Shown: positions 40,746 through 52,518, counted from the first letter of the stretch. The stretch: DNA of 64,000 bases from Hanleya hanleyi (GCA_036873755.1 JAVTVY010037230.1:1-64000); one strand, 5' to 3'. The notes: a model not told the origin generated them from the letters alone. Program-made: numbers and translations.

Positions 40746-41067
40746 CAGTTTATCACTGAGCGATATATCCACTTGCTGCAATATCGAATGAAGCCAGAGA
40801 TTCACTGGACCCACGGGTGCATCTGCTTTGAGGACAGACCCATCTTTATTGGTGATTTTAGCTTTCACGTACAGGTACGTATGTGCTAAATCCAGGTAGG
40901 TCGTATCAGCGTTGGTGATGGTGAATTCAATGGGGCCTGTGGCTGTAATGCTGGAAAGGGGCAGATGTTCCACCCATTGACCCTCTTCGGCACTGGTCTG
41001 AGTAGGTGGGACGGTCCATAAATCAAATTCACTGTTGGTAGAAGGACTCGGCATGGATGGAGGCCAT
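40720..41067 (-). pseudogene. Major capsid protein of element 2, N-terminal fragment
   Basis: The ATG at 41067 opens the expected N-terminus. A five-base deletion relative to element 1 near 41045 then shifts the frame; the conserved PSTNSEFDLWTVPPTQTS and ITNADTTYLDLAHTYLYVKA segments continue in the other frame. The gene is therefore broken independently of the insertions. Confidence 0.8.
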
Positions 41068-41069
41068 CT

Positions 41070-41474
41070 TTAAGAAAAGATATCCTTGGTCTTCGATGTG
41101 CGTCGTCGCTGGGTCGGTCGTCGACTGGTGCGTGGTCTCGGTGGTGCAGGTCTTTTATTCCCTACGGTGCGTTGTGCTTTGGTGACCAAGACGCCTCCCG
41201 CTTCTTTGGCTCGACGTTTCAGTGCTTCTTTGAGTGCCGCACCGCCCGAGACATCACCCGCGACTTGCAGTCCACTGCGCACCGCTTGTTTGCCGATCGC
41301 TTTGACCCCACGCGTCACCAAGGGCAGGAACGTTTTGACGATGCTCCCGAGTATGTTCCCCAGCCCATGTCCTCGTTGCATGCGTGTACCTGCAAAGACA
41401 GGAAAGCTACCCCTGGCCTGTTTGGTGTAATGATCGACGTAACTGGCTGTATGGCATTGATAAGGCACCTTCAT
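41070..41474 (-). CDS. Basic virion core-like protein of element 2
   Basis: 134 aa, intact. Same layout as 18180-18614: Tyr-rich start (MKVPYQCHTASYVDHYTK), HGLGNILGSIVKTFLPLVTR block, Arg/Lys-rich tail. The start overlaps the penton stop by one base (TAATG). Confidence 0.7.
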   Translation of the reverse strand: MKVPYQCHTASYVDHYTKQARGSFPVFAGTRMQRGHGLGNILGSIVKTFLPLVTRGVKAIGKQAVRSGLQVAGDVSGGAALKEALKRRAKEAGGVLVTKAQRTVGNKRPAPPRPRTSRRPTQRRRTSKTKDIFS

Positions 41475-42241
41475 TATGCAAAGTGAACTGCTCGGACTTG
41501 ACGGAAAAGAAGTGTCAGCACCACTTTCCCACGCTCGAATGCAATCGGTTGACCGGTGTCGTCTCTTATATCGATGACGATGGAGCTAATATCGGTCTGA
41601 CTGACCGGTAGATACACGATATGCCTGAAACTGTGGGTAACTTGAGCTCCATACGTGCCTTTCACCGGGTGGACGCGCAGTAGAGGTACGTTGCTGTCGC
41701 CGACAATGTGTGCATCGACCACGTCCGAGTAGATGTACAGGCCATACATACCACCACGCATGTCCATCGGGATGTGGGCTCTCTCGCATAGATCGAGACC
41801 CAGCATTTGCTGTAGGGTAGGACTGAGTTCGACACTCACGTTGGGGCTGAGCGTGAGATTGGCCTTGTCGTTGTGTGCGTTGTAATCGAAGTCCACATGA
41901 TTTTTGAATGGGAAAGATTTGATGGGTTTTGAAGTATTCGTGACGTCTCGTAGAGACTTATAATGCATCAGACCTCTCAGTCCACCCATGAACTCCTTGG
42001 GGGTATCGTATTGACCTTCGGGTAGTTTGAGTCGAGCTTCTTGTCCTTCGTAGGTCACCTCGTACCATACTTCATTGGCTCGCACGTTGTACCACGAGTA
42101 AGGGTATTGGATATCCACGAGTCCACATTCCCAGCGTCCAGGTAAATGCAACGGTTGCGGTAACTGGGTCACGTACTTGGTCAAGGTGTTGTCAGGAAAC
42201 ACATCAGCCGAGCTGTTACTGGGTAGGGTGAGGTAAAACAT
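41474..42241 (-). CDS. Minor capsid (penton-like) protein of element 2
   Basis: 255 aa, intact, beginning MFYLTLPSNSSADVFPDN. Conserved blocks match the element 1 protein; the middle (residues about 85-150) is more divergent. The jelly-roll end VIDIRDDTGQPIAFERGKVV is preserved. Confidence 0.85.
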   Translation of the reverse strand: MFYLTLPSNSSADVFPDNTLTKYVTQLPQPLHLPGRWECGLVDIQYPYSWYNVRANEVWYEVTYEGQEARLKLPEGQYDTPKEFMGGLRGLMHYKSLRDVTNTSKPIKSFPFKNHVDFDYNAHNDKANLTLSPNVSVELSPTLQQMLGLDLCERAHIPMDMRGGMYGLYIYSDVVDAHIVGDSNVPLLRVHPVKGTYGAQVTHSFRHIVYLPVSQTDISSIVIDIRDDTGQPIAFERGKVVLTLLFRQVRAVHFA

Positions 42242-42274
42242 GACGACTGAGCTTTCCTGCTGCTGCTGTTGGTT

Positions 42275-43051
42275 TTAATGCTTCTCCCAGCCCTTGGGCG
42301 CTAATCGTCGTGATGGTCGCGGTGACTTAGATCTTGGTGGTTGCAGGGGGTGGCGTGGTAAAAGGGGTGAAAAAGTAGATGCCCGCCGTGGTGGTGATTT
42401 GGGGGGTGACTCCGGTTCCCAAGGTTGTGGTGAGAGTCGTGGTGCACGACTGAGCGATTGCATAAAGGCCCAGCGCTGGGGGTTCCCCACCAATTCCTGT
42501 GTTACATGCATGTCTTTCAAGCCATGAGCGAATACCTCCCATCCTCGTTGACGCGTCAGGTCATTCACTAAATCCGTCATGTGGGTACCGGGGACCACCT
42601 GATTCTGTACCAGGAGTTCGCCTTTATCATTCCAAGTCATGTTAGGATTCTGCTTCATTCGTTGTAATACCAGGCCAGCTTGTTTCTTGAACGATGCAGG
42701 TACACTCTTCAGCACTTCGTCTTCGACCCACTGTGGGACTGTGGGTGGTACCCCTGGTAATGAAGGTTGTTGGAGCGGTGCTGAGGTCGGTGGTGTGTCG
42801 CGTGGTGGTGGTGGTGGTAGTGCTGGGGTAGAGAGGGTTTTGTATTGGCCCATGAACGTCATGTATCGCTGAAGCGTCTCATTGTACTGTTGTACTTTCT
42901 CACTGTCGTTCAACCCCGGTCGTTGTAAGATCTGACGCATCTCTTCATCGAGGGTGTTTATCGTCTTCACCGTAGAAGGTACGGGGTATGGTGATTGAAG
43001 GTTTTGAAGGAGCCGAGGTTCGACGAGGACCATTTCTTTCGTGTGGTTCAT
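42275..43051 (-). CDS. Conserved Pro-rich virion-region protein of element 2
   Basis: 258 aa, intact. MVLVEPRLLQNLQSPYPVPS, LDEEMRQILQ and LLVQNQVVPGTHMTDLVNDL align with 16579-17352; the Pro-rich linker differs in length and sequence. The start overlaps the preceding stop by four bases (ATGA). Confidence 0.7.
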   Translation of the reverse strand: MNHTKEMVLVEPRLLQNLQSPYPVPSTVKTINTLDEEMRQILQRPGLNDSEKVQQYNETLQRYMTFMGQYKTLSTPALPPPPPRDTPPTSAPLQQPSLPGVPPTVPQWVEDEVLKSVPASFKKQAGLVLQRMKQNPNMTWNDKGELLVQNQVVPGTHMTDLVNDLTRQRGWEVFAHGLKDMHVTQELVGNPQRWAFMQSLSRAPRLSPQPWEPESPPKSPPRRASTFSPLLPRHPLQPPRSKSPRPSRRLAPKGWEKH

Positions 43052-43410
43052 TGTCGGCCGAAGAGTCCACCCAATACTGGACCCAACACGGAAGCGGCCA
43101 ACGGTGCTAAGATGGCCTCGAGAAAGCCACCTTTCTGTAACACCTTTTTCTTTTGTGTTTGAGAAACTTGCTTCTGGACTAAGGTTCGCAGACCTGTCTT
43201 ATGCTTCGCCTGTCTTCGCAGACCTGTCAACTTGGTCTTCTGAGCCGGAGTCAGTGGTACGTTGCCTTTTAACAGGTTGAACCCGATCTCGCACAGACAG
43301 CGTATACGGTCAGGGTCCGCACCGCGTACAATGGTTCGAACCAACTCGGGTGGGGCCGTCTTCAATACACGGAGCGTGGGAGCGTGCTTCCGTACTCGCG
43401 CAGACATCAT
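43048..43410 (-). CDS. Small virion-associated protein of element 2
   Basis: 120 aa from ATG 43410 (a second ATG follows at once), intact. Blocks: ARVRKHAPTLRVLKTAPPEL, CLCEI, LLKGNVPLTPAQK, a Lys/Arg-rich middle and a Gly-rich hydrophobic end (APLAASVLGPVLGGLFG). It serves as reference for the broken copy at 16238-16578. Longer in-frame extension to 43473 is not conserved. Confidence 0.7.
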   Translation of the reverse strand: MMSARVRKHAPTLRVLKTAPPELVRTIVRGADPDRIRCLCEIGFNLLKGNVPLTPAQKTKLTGLRRQAKHKTGLRTLVQKQVSQTQKKKVLQKGGFLEAILAPLAASVLGPVLGGLFGRQ

Positions 43411-43567
43411 GTATAAACTAATGCTAGAACCCACAACTCGGCCCTTTTTGTCTATCTCAGAGAACAGACACAAAAATCAACCATGATGTGGTATTCATTC
43501 TTTTTATTATCCCCATCATCAAAACACACACACCCCCGCTGGGGGAGCCACTGTGGGTGTGTTTACA
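43411..43567. other. Spacer between ATPase and small-protein genes of element 2
   Basis: Short non-coding gap, longer than the 55 nt found in element 1. It includes a C-rich tract near 43530. Confidence 0.4.
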
Positions 43568-44176
43568 TTATTTTTGCAGGTACACGTGGTGAGTCTCTCC
43601 GGGAAAGATGCCGGTGCGTAGTCGAAGGTGATCGGGGGTGGCTTGCTTGAGGTCGAAGAGCATATACCCGTGCTGAGGGGTTGTCGCATCTTTAAAGGCT
43701 TCCAACGCAAACGCAGTGCGTCCAGGGTACATCTGTCTCGCCAGGTGCAGCAGTTGAGTGGTATCTCTCGGGTTTTTGAAGACCACCATGTAGTGGGCAT
43801 TTAAGCTGATGTTCCGATGTTCTTTGTTTTTACTGAACAGATTCTGCACAATGTAGATGATGCTGAGCCGTCGATGGTGGCTGCCTTTAGTAAAGAGTTG
43901 GGTGACCCGCGCATCCGTCTCCGCCATGAGATCATCCAGAACCACCAAGGTGTCGGGTTCCAAATCGACCAGGTTGGGTAAGCCTTCCACGAACATGATG
44001 TGGGGCATTGCTGCATACGCTTCCTGCCATTCTCCGTACCACCACACGACTCGGGCAATGGGTGGGGTGATCATGCTGTCGGCGTGTTGAAGGAGCTTCC
44101 TGACGAAGTGCGTTTTGCCGGAGCCCGTCGGTCCTGCGATGACGCAAGTGAAGGGATGCTGCCAACGGGGGTCCAT
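43568..44176 (-). CDS. ATP: Packaging ATPase of element 2
   Basis: 202 aa, intact. Walker A AGPTGSGKTHF, Walker B TLVVLDDLM and the SIIYIVQNLFSKNKEHRNIS segment are identical or nearly so to element 1. It could be functional in trans if expressed. Confidence 0.9.
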   Translation of the reverse strand: MDPRWQHPFTCVIAGPTGSGKTHFVRKLLQHADSMITPPIARVVWWYGEWQEAYAAMPHIMFVEGLPNLVDLEPDTLVVLDDLMAETDARVTQLFTKGSHHRRLSIIYIVQNLFSKNKEHRNISLNAHYMVVFKNPRDTTQLLHLARQMYPGRTAFALEAFKDATTPQHGYMLFDLKQATPDHLRLRTGIFPGETHHVYLQK

Positions 44177-44179
44177 GGT

Positions 44180-44515
44180 TGGAGGTGTATCCGCTGTCGT
44201 GGTAACCCGCTCTTGTAAATTTGGTACGAGTGAACTTGTGTGGTGGGTACAACCTCGGTCGTCGTTGTCTGTTCACTGTCAGGGATGATGATGGTGGTGG
44301 GTACAACGTTGGTCGTCGTTGTCTGTTCACTGTGAGGGGTGAAATCCGGTGGGTTTTCAGACGTAGTAGGTGTACTTGGTGTAGGTGTTGACTCTATACT
44401 TGGTGTGGAGCTCGTTGTGGCTTGTACACGGGGTGTGGTGATGACTGGGCTCGATACGGGGTTGACTGGTGTTCTCTGTAGACCGGTTTCACTGATGGCT
44501 GGTGTTCTCTATTGG
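44180..44515 (-). pseudogene. Remnant of the mucin-like membrane protein
   Basis: The minus strand reads a Thr/Ser/Pro-rich stalk (for example TPTPSTPTTSENPPD) with two copies of SEQTTTT, in the position of the element 1 membrane protein just before the ATPase. The transmembrane start and the stop are not found, so it is a fragment. Confidence 0.5.
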
Positions 44516-44559
44516 TTAAGTAACGTGCTGACAGGCTACGTCGTAAAACACACCTCTAT

Positions 44560-44665
44560 TCGTCTGTCCCTTGATGTGTGGACATATAAACGGGTGTTGT
44601 CTGGTGAACTCGATGCATCCACTTATGCCACATCATCCACGTGTACATCCGTCGTAACCACTTCT
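44560..44665 (+). pseudogene. Fragment of a PC4-like repeat gene
   Basis: The plus strand reads RLSLDVWTYKRVLSGELD, matching the middle of PC4-like protein B. The match resumes after a one-base shift near 44620. The fragment lies on the strand opposite to the late genes, which implies an inversion or rearrangement at about 44515. Confidence 0.6.
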
Positions 44666-44689
44666 TTGTGCTGATTTAGCTAAACTGGG

Positions 44690-46845
44690 GTGCAATGTAT
44701 TTGTCAGTTCTTGTACAGACTTGATCGGGAATGAACCTTAGCTAGATGTAGACCAAATCCTTATATCCGACGACCAGCCTTCAGTGTAGTTATCAATATA
44801 TTTAGGGACTCCTACCCCGAGGCAAGACTTACCCGTTATAAGTAAAGAATAGACCGAGGACCCTCATCAGTCGTCATCACGTAGAGCTTGGAGAAAGTTT
44901 TGGGGGGACCTATATTACATATATTTCTGCAGCGTATAGTAGGCTGACTGCCCTCCATCATGATTCCAAGCCCAGAGAATCACCGGTAAAAATTTAAGAT
45001 ACTTATAATTCACATCGAGCTGCCGGCAATATGAGTGTCCATTTTCAACATTCATGCCAAGGCATCTTGCATGACCGGCATACTCGTGGTGCTCACTTTT
45101 ATAGCTTCCCGAATGGCGTACTCTGTGGGTCGTACATTGTACGTTGAATTGGTATGACCCAGAAGTGAAAACGCTACAACGCTACAACGCGAAAACTCAA
45201 CAACGCGAAAACACGAAAACGCGAAAACACGAAAACAGGAAAAACGCGAGGAGAAATATTTTTCACGTTTTCGCATCGTGTTTTCGCTTCGCGTTTTCGT
45301 GTTCTTGCCTCGCGTTTTCGTGCTTTCGCGTTTTCGTGTTTTCGTGTTTTCGCGTTTTCATGTAGGGTTTTCGCGTTACTATTACCGATGCGAATATGTG
45401 AAAACACGAGAAGGCCGCATCCGGCTTCCATAAGTAAGCTAGCAATTCTCCGGGGCCGCGAATGTTTAAACTAACGCTGGACCTGGAACCAACGCTGGAC
45501 CTGGAACCTGGAATGTTGGGATGGACCATGGACTTCGGGCCCTCGAGGTTACCTCGGTTCGCGTGACTGGCGGGTGGATGCAAAACTCGGACTTTAAAAG
45601 CATCGAACATCTGCAGGTGTAGTAGAGCAAGATGACATTTTTCGGGTGCACAGGGAAGTGTTTGGGCGATCTGTAAGTCATCCTGGGTCCACAAGGGTCG
45701 AGGAGCGAGTCGCCTTGAGGTACTCGTGGGGAAAACTCGGCTGGGAATGACGTGACAGTGCAGGTAGTCGATGGCGTGCTTATGGACCATATATGATCAT
45801 CCTGGATCCCATGCATGGTGTCGCCTTGAAGCTCTCGTGTAGGAGAAGTAGTAGAGAAAGCACAGCGTCGCTCGGATGCGCATTCGGATGAGTCCACTTG
45901 TACGCTTGACGCCGAGTTGCTCGGACGTGGGGTAAACGGGTCTGGACTTTGAAGCTCTCTGGATCAGCTGGATAGACTGCGCATGCGCCACTGGACTGGA
46001 ACTTATTTGACCCAGGGTCTCTTTCCTCAAGGGAAAATTATTGCTGATTGACGACCCATCTGTTACCCGCCCAGGGACCGCATCGAGCTCCGAGCGAGCG
46101 TCTGTCACTCCCAGTCCATCAATCGATTTTGATAAACGCCCGGTATCTTCCGTTCAGTGAGCCATGTGATGATTTGTATCTTAGCCACGCTTCCATTGTA
46201 GCTGTTCATGCAGTCATCTTGAATGGCATGACCACAAGGTCCTCGCTCCGGCTTGAGCGGTATTCGATACCAATATCCAAATATTCAAGAGCAATGATGG
46301 AATAGCGCTATCAAGTCATCCGATGGAAAATGATTAACTATGTGACCGTTAGATGGAAGAAACGGCAAAACGGGGAAACTATTAGTAGAATGCATGTTCT
46401 TATTCAGAACACAAGTCTGTGAGGCCCGACTCCGACCAAGCGCTTCATTCTCCACCATGTTAACCACAGGTTCAAGTCGAGGCCTCAGGAGGTGCAGGCC
46501 TTGCCGTGAGAATCCTGCGCCAATGAGGAGGCATCCATGCTATTCTTGACACCGCTCCACACCGATACAAGTCAAAGAGGTCACCCGGCCACAGAATCTG
46601 CTCACCCTGTATGAGACATTTGAGAAAATGCGGGAAGATACCTTATACCTTAGCTTCTCTTCTGCCACCTCCAAATGATCCTACTGTTTACGAAGTGGAC
46701 CCCAGAGCAACTGATTAGCATAATAGCGATATGGTGCTGATGACTCGGTAACGACACGTTTACTCCCAACTATTAAACAGCCGTAACCGAATGACGTAGA
46801 GAGTCGGTATCTATCCGCCGAGTGTGGTCAAACGTTCACCAGACA
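44690..46845. other. Intergenic DNA right of element 2
   Basis: No firm gene. Minus-strand frames at 45466-45897 and 45263-45790 look partly coding but match nothing I recognise. No reverse complement of the 28859 terminus is found here. Confidence 0.4.
45168..45400. repeat. Inverted low-complexity tract of CGAAAAC / GTTTTCG
   Basis: The first half (to about 45250) is a series of (A)CGCGAAAACAC; the second half is the reverse complement GTTTTCGTGTTTTCGCG. Together they could form one long imperfect hairpin. Confidence 0.7.
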
Positions 46846-46849
46846 CTAC

Positions 46850-47423
46850 GATATGTTGCGGCAGCAGGAAACGTTGAATACTGAGGAGTCAGAATCCCAT
46901 GAACCAGCTGGGGCACATACCGATGCAGAGACTAAGAGTCCACCCATTGATACTTCACCGATGATAGTCAGGCAACGTCCCAGAAAAACCAGAGTAATAA
47001 GAACTCTTCTTTTGGGACTATATTGTGAATGAGGCTATTAATACCCACGCTGCGGAGATCAAGGACGCTGAACAGGCTAACTTACAAAAGGCGTAAATCT
47101 ACCTCCACGCCTACATCAGGAAAACAACCATGACCCATTATGAAAAGTATAGGTTGTTTCCTGGAAGTGAAGGGAGATCCCACGCATCATGATGAACACT
47201 TGGAAGAAGATATAATATGTAAGATTCGGTAATACTATATACCAACGTCGTATAGGTATCCGAAATGGGTACAAATTGTGCATCACTTTTGGCAGACTTA
47301 TATCAATGCACCTGTACGCAGAAATTGTCCAAAGATAACAATCCCAAATCTTATTCCTTCTCACTCAACACACGCTATATGGACGATCTCCTAGTACTGA
47401 ATACGCGAATAGATTCGTCGTGA
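46850..47423 (+). pseudogene. Degenerate retroelement remnant
   Basis: 47340-47423 reads SFSLNTRYMDDLLVLNTRID, an RT catalytic motif region related to that at 39858. An open stretch at about 46857-47030 with RQRPRKTRVIRTLLLGL may belong to the same dead element. Confidence 0.45.
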
Positions 47424-47429
47424 ACCTGG

Positions 47430-49305
47430 ACAAAATCTTTTGCTGAAGAAACAAAGGTTAGAGTGTAGGTTTATATTGCGGAGTAATATCAGCGCTTAGA
47501 GCGTGTAACGAAATGATTGAAGCCAAGACGGAAGTTGTTCAGCTGACATGAGCTGTTCAGAGTTTGGTTATTCTCTTGTAACATTGCTAGAAGAGATCAG
47601 ATGGGTTTTACGCTTTCCATTCATGTTTTTTATATGTTGGATATCAGTTTTGTCACACATTAATTGACATTGAAACCTGGGCGTTGATGTCTGGTCAGTA
47701 TTTTCACTCTTGAGTATTTTGCATCAGACACAGAAACAAGAAATAATGCAAATATCAGCAGTGTTTATATATATTCTAGTTATATTGCCATATATACAGA
47801 AATCCCCCAAAATAGTATTACATGAACGCTGTAAAGTGGTAAAAAAGACAAAACATTTGTAGTACATATATATAACAGGATTTAACATGCCAATAAGAAG
47901 GAAATACTGGTTCTTTAATTACATGATTAGTTAACTGGAATACCTCAACGGTTTGGTCCTGTCCTCCCCACATTTCAATGCAACGGCAATTATCCAGCCC
48001 TCAGAACGAGGTTGACCCACTAGAATTGGTGAGGTTTTGCAATCATCGAGTAAGAATGACAACAACAACACACTACAACGTCCTCTCGCAAACCCTGTTG
48101 TTATTCGGATAGACTCTACCACAGTCCGGTGTGGTAGTCATTATGGAAACAGCTGTGGTCTCCGAGAAATGTGTCCGTTTGCTATGTCTTAATCACGTCA
48201 GACCCTGAAATCTGAACAGCACCAATCATGCATATATCAGAGCTCACAATATATGTTACAGCATAGCTAAAGGGCATACTAAGGTAATCAACAAATCCAG
48301 CACACCCGTATCGTTAACTTACCCAGGATGTATTGTTTGTACTGTTGCAGGGCCTACGCCATGCTAACGAGATCCATGCAAGTATATTTATCAACTCGTT
48401 CAAATATCGAAGCACTAAAATCAAATTTCCTGGTGAATTACTTCATGAAACTCGTCCTGGAAGGACTAAGCACGAGGTTTATCAGCAGTGTATTACACCT
48501 GACCAGAATTCAGGGGATTGCCATGAGCCATAACGGCCCGACCTTAGGGTCATCTGTCCCCGCTTATCCACTCGTGTCCTTTTCAGCTGTAAATGTTGGA
48601 AAGCTGAGCCCAGGAAAGCGATAAGGTGAATGTGTGAATGTTCACAAATGATTGTCAGGGGATAAGGGAGCTAACTCAGTTATATTTAACCTAGCTTGTG
48701 GTCGACTCAACCAAGCATGGCGTCCAGTAAGTACAACATTGCCTGCCTATTGGCTTGAACAAATTTGTGAAAACAAAATACATCCACATAATCAGCAAAT
48801 ATTATAGTTATTTATAAAACCTTTTTATCAGCCCCATTAAGACTAGAACAATTAGGGTATTTAATACCCATTCGGGGAATCGGGCGAATATACAGAAATT
48901 ATTAAACTGAATTTTGAAGAAATTTACAATCAAATAGAAATCGTTAAAATATATATGATAGGAAGCAGATACATTGGAGATACTGCTGGCTCACAGCCAA
49001 CCGGAAGTTAGACAAAGCCGTGCCGTGTTCCTCGTTTTGGGTATGCAGGGACGAGGGAGACAATTCGTCCACCGGCACTTGAGTATCCCTTTTGACACAT
49101 GTGATGTGGTCTCAACATACTACCACCAATTTCAGTACAACCAATTAGTGAGCAACCGCAAAATCCACCACCATACGTTAAATCCGCTCCATTTAGATGC
49201 CTGCTAATAACTTTCCATTCCTCGAAATTATATGTTTAAAATAGTCCTACACGCAGGACCCATTCCAGTCTATATCATGAAGACAGTTCTGATAGAAGAT
49301 CGTGT
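47430..49305. other. Host intergenic or intronic DNA
   Basis: AT-rich. A possible plus-strand terminal exon at 48352-48533 (acceptor TGTTGCAG, then an open frame to a TGA-free end at about 48533) is too weak to call. Confidence 0.4.
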
Positions 49306-49539
49306 TCAGGTTGACTGTGCCTCCATCTCCAAGACTTGAATTGGAGAAATTTCTGAAACAGCAACGCCCTTATCTGTCGGTGGGATCAAAGCTGGTTGGG
49401 ACAATTCCGGTTTCGTTTCATTTCCATTTTCTTCGCGAATTGCAACCTCTTCGTGTATAGTGGTTTCTTGTGGTTTCACTGGAGGATTGTGTTTAGCGAC
49501 GTAATACTTCAAGAAAGTGACGAATGACCGGCGACCTTG
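49306..49539 (-). CDS. Host gene, candidate last exon
   Basis: On the minus strand a TTGCAG acceptor is followed by an open frame of 77 codons, QGRRSFVTFLKYYVAKHNPP to a stop. The C-terminal part is charged and Pro-containing. The exons listed up to 61442 share strand and may be one gene. No family was recognised. Confidence 0.45.
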   Translation of the reverse strand, partial: QGRRSFVTFLKYYVAKHNPPVKPQETTIHEEVAIREENGNETKPELSQPALIPPTDKGVAVSEISPIQVLEMEAQST

Positions 49540-49965
49540 CTGCAAGGCGAAAACAAAAATGCAAGCATTAAAAATAGTCCCAACGAAAGGGTTTCCTGTC
49601 GTGCACAACTCGTGCATGGACGTATCATGCATTATTTTATCCGAGCAAGTCATTCAGGAAAGTTGATATAATTATTATTCTCTGACACAGGGTGAGACAT
49701 ATTACAAGAATTCGTAGATACGCTCTGACAATCTCGAAACCGTGACAGTCTTGAAACCTGCCATTCAGTCAATCGAAGTCCGCTTCATGTTATACATATA
49801 CGCCAAGTGGGACTGCGTAAATCTCGTGAGATCAGTAAAACATAGGCAGGTAGCCTGTGTAAGTTAGTAATTTCAATGGAAATAAAATTGATGTGATCTC
49901 TTTAAGGTAATAACTTCAAGGAAAACAATGGCATCTTCTCGTCCCTCTAGCCTGCTAGGTTAAGT

Positions 49966-50390
49966 GTACTTTGTTGGCATTTGTGGGAAGTTGATGCTGG
50001 GTCGACATCGGGCCTTACAGACTATTTTTTGTGTTAAATGCCGTCATACTCATCTGACGACGATACAGCTCACCAATCCCCAGTGTACGAGTTGTCACAG
50101 CGAAACAGCTCACCAATTACCAATATACGAGTCGTCAGAGCACTTCCGTCATAGCTCTCTAGATTGGTATCTAATGCCGCTTATGCCGGTGCTAGGGGTC
50201 GTGTGGTCATATCATCCAAGTTGCCACGTGAACAGGTACAATACAATACAACACATATCACGAATCGTTAGATTCTTGGTATGTGCCTTAGAATAGGTTA
50301 ACCGGAAGACTATACTGTGAAGTCATGTGCCTCTGTCAGTATGTCGGCACCGCTTCCCACTTCCCTTATATGTGTTGTAATTTCAGGTGA
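49966..50390 (+). repeat. Dispersed repeat, copy 1
   Basis: Contains GAAGTTGATGCTGGGTCGAC, two ACAGCTCACCAAT units about 43 bp apart, and GTCAGTATGTCGGCACC near its end. The same parts occur inverted and in changed order at 63600-63995, so this is a mobile-element terminus or long repeat. Confidence 0.6.
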
Positions 50391-51656
50391 AAACTAAGAA
50401 AGCCACATGGGTTCACCCAACAAGGAATCTCTATGACACCAACGAATCGAATCCCGATTCAGCCTACCTCAACTAAGAAGTCTCTGTCTTCAGGTTCCAG
50501 ATAGAAATCTGTTGTGCCAATGTACCCTGTATTTATCCCAACAGTTCTGTCGACATCCCTGTCCTGAAAACAATATTGGATACCTATGAGAAACTGATCT
50601 ATATACCGCAGTTATAATTTTTCACAAACGCTTTATTCGGTTGTTCATAGGTGGAGATTTCATCAAAGAAAGAAAAACTGTTCGCAGATATGAATCGATT
50701 TTAGAACGTAACCAGATCAGCCAAAATGGATTGTCATGCTGCAGAAAAGCACACTGCCATTCGCGAATGCAATGACAATACAGCAAATACATTGCCCGCT
50801 TTGATGGATTCGAAACTGGCACACATACACGCATGAATGTAAGAAAAGGTACAGGCCTGAAATGTCTCGTTGGAATATAATACCGAGAACGGGGCAAGAA
50901 TTCTGGTGGCATACAGACTGGTTACTCTCCGGTATGTCTGTACAGTAGACAGGTTATGGCCGATATCGTCAGTTCAAAATTCTGTCGGGATCTAGAATCA
51001 TTCTTCACAATGGGGAATGTGTCGGGTCCGAATAAACATTCGCAGGGCCGGAGAACGAAAGGCGACCTGAACTATGATAACCAATCAGACTGCTGCAATT
51101 ATCAGCCGATATAATTTGAATTCGAATTAAGTCCGTCGACAGGGAAAAGGATACTGGACGATACTGTCTAGTGTATACAGAGGAAGTAACTAGTGTAGGT
51201 GGTATAGCTGCTAGTTTTTTTGTTTCCTTTTCAGTCAAGCCCTGAACTGACCACTGGGCCTTTATTGTGGTCATTACACTGTAATAAATTCTCAGTGGTC
51301 AGTCTAGGGTTAACTGAAAAATAAAGAAGCGAACAGCCGGGTATTAAAAGCAAACAATATGAGAATGAAGATACAACTTGCCGTTCACTTTCGATCGTTA
51401 GTTTTATAACACTTGTCCTGCTGAGAATAACTTATCACGACATTCACATTACATACATGTAAAGATGACCGTTGAAAACGAAAAACACCACCGGATCAGT
51501 GCAAGGCGTGGCTAGGTAAAACTGAAGAGTGCTCCCATGATAATGGATATTTCAGAGTCGTTAAGTCTTATTATAGCACTACGAAATCGAGTTGATGGCT
51601 CACTCGCTCAACACTAAATCTTATTGGTCATCAAATTATATACAGAAAACACTGAC
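50391..51656. other. Intronic or intergenic host DNA
   Basis: No gene, repeat or RNA recognised. Confidence 0.4.
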
Positions 51657-51815
51657 CTCCATGTAAACCCGCTTCACGTTGGTGGTTAACGAGGCTTGTA
51701 GGGTGTCCAGGAATGCCGTGAAGTTCTTCACATCTCGACGTCGGTAACCCATAAAACGAGCATGGAGATTGACACCCACCGACTCCAGGAATCTCACCAG
51801 GTCTTGATATCGTAT
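51657..51815 (-). CDS. Host gene, internal exon
   Basis: TTTTGTCAG acceptor and GTCAGT donor flank exactly 159 nt (53 codons), reading IRYQDLVRFLESVGVNLHAR to VKRVYMEV. Strong splice sites and coding character; protein not identified. Confidence 0.6.
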
Positions 51816-52518
51816 CTGACAAAATAAAAATCGCAATTTCATTGTTGATCAAACCAGCGGCGTGTGTCAGCAATGTGAGCATGAAGAGAGAAAGGTGAGG
51901 AACCTTACTTCAAACCACTACTTTCACCCGTTTGCCGCGTGGATGTTCACACCCACGTGGCTCGTTTATATGTCTATAATCAACACACAATCTGGCTGTA
52001 TCATCACACAAACAGAATTAACTATCACAATAGTTAGATCTTTTACCATTTTCAAATTTTCCTTTACCATATAATACTGTCAAATAATGAAATCAAACGA
52101 AAATACAACATAACAACACTGCCCCGAAACAACCAATATTCACGGAATAAAAACGAGATAGTATTTGACAAAATCTATATAACCACAGCTTGCAAACTTA
52201 CAATCAACTATTCCCGACGGTTCGAGTACTGGCAGTATATCTCGTTGATCTATAGCTACCGCACTTGTCAAGTAAGTGATTTAGGGGTCAAAAAACAAGG
52301 GAGTAGTTCATTCAGTATAAGAACAAATAAAATTTAGTGTGATTTAGAGTAAATAGATATCTTTCCAAGATCAATAAATGTTTTTGAACTTTCGATGATT
52401 TTCTAATGTTTGCGAGTATTTGTGAAATACATACGTATGTATTTGATACCTCACCCGATACACTTCGTATCATCTAATATCTCCGGCTGAGAAGGCAACA
52501 AGGGTCAAGGGTGCTTAC

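Larger units (their letters stand above)
28859..44690 (-). mobile_element. Element 2: degenerate Polinton in opposite orientation
   Basis: The left end begins AGTAGTATATAAAGCG, nearly the terminus of element 1 (AGTAGTATATATAGAGC). Genes on the minus strand follow the Polinton late order (ATPase, small protein, Pro-rich protein, penton, core, capsid, protease). Polymerase and integrase are absent, no right terminus was found, and the capsid gene is interrupted by two later insertions. The right boundary is approximate: homology stops near 44690. Confidence 0.75.

Noticed and set aside
48352..48533. Possible plus-strand terminal exon
   Set aside because: Only the acceptor side looks convincing; no partner exon or family match.
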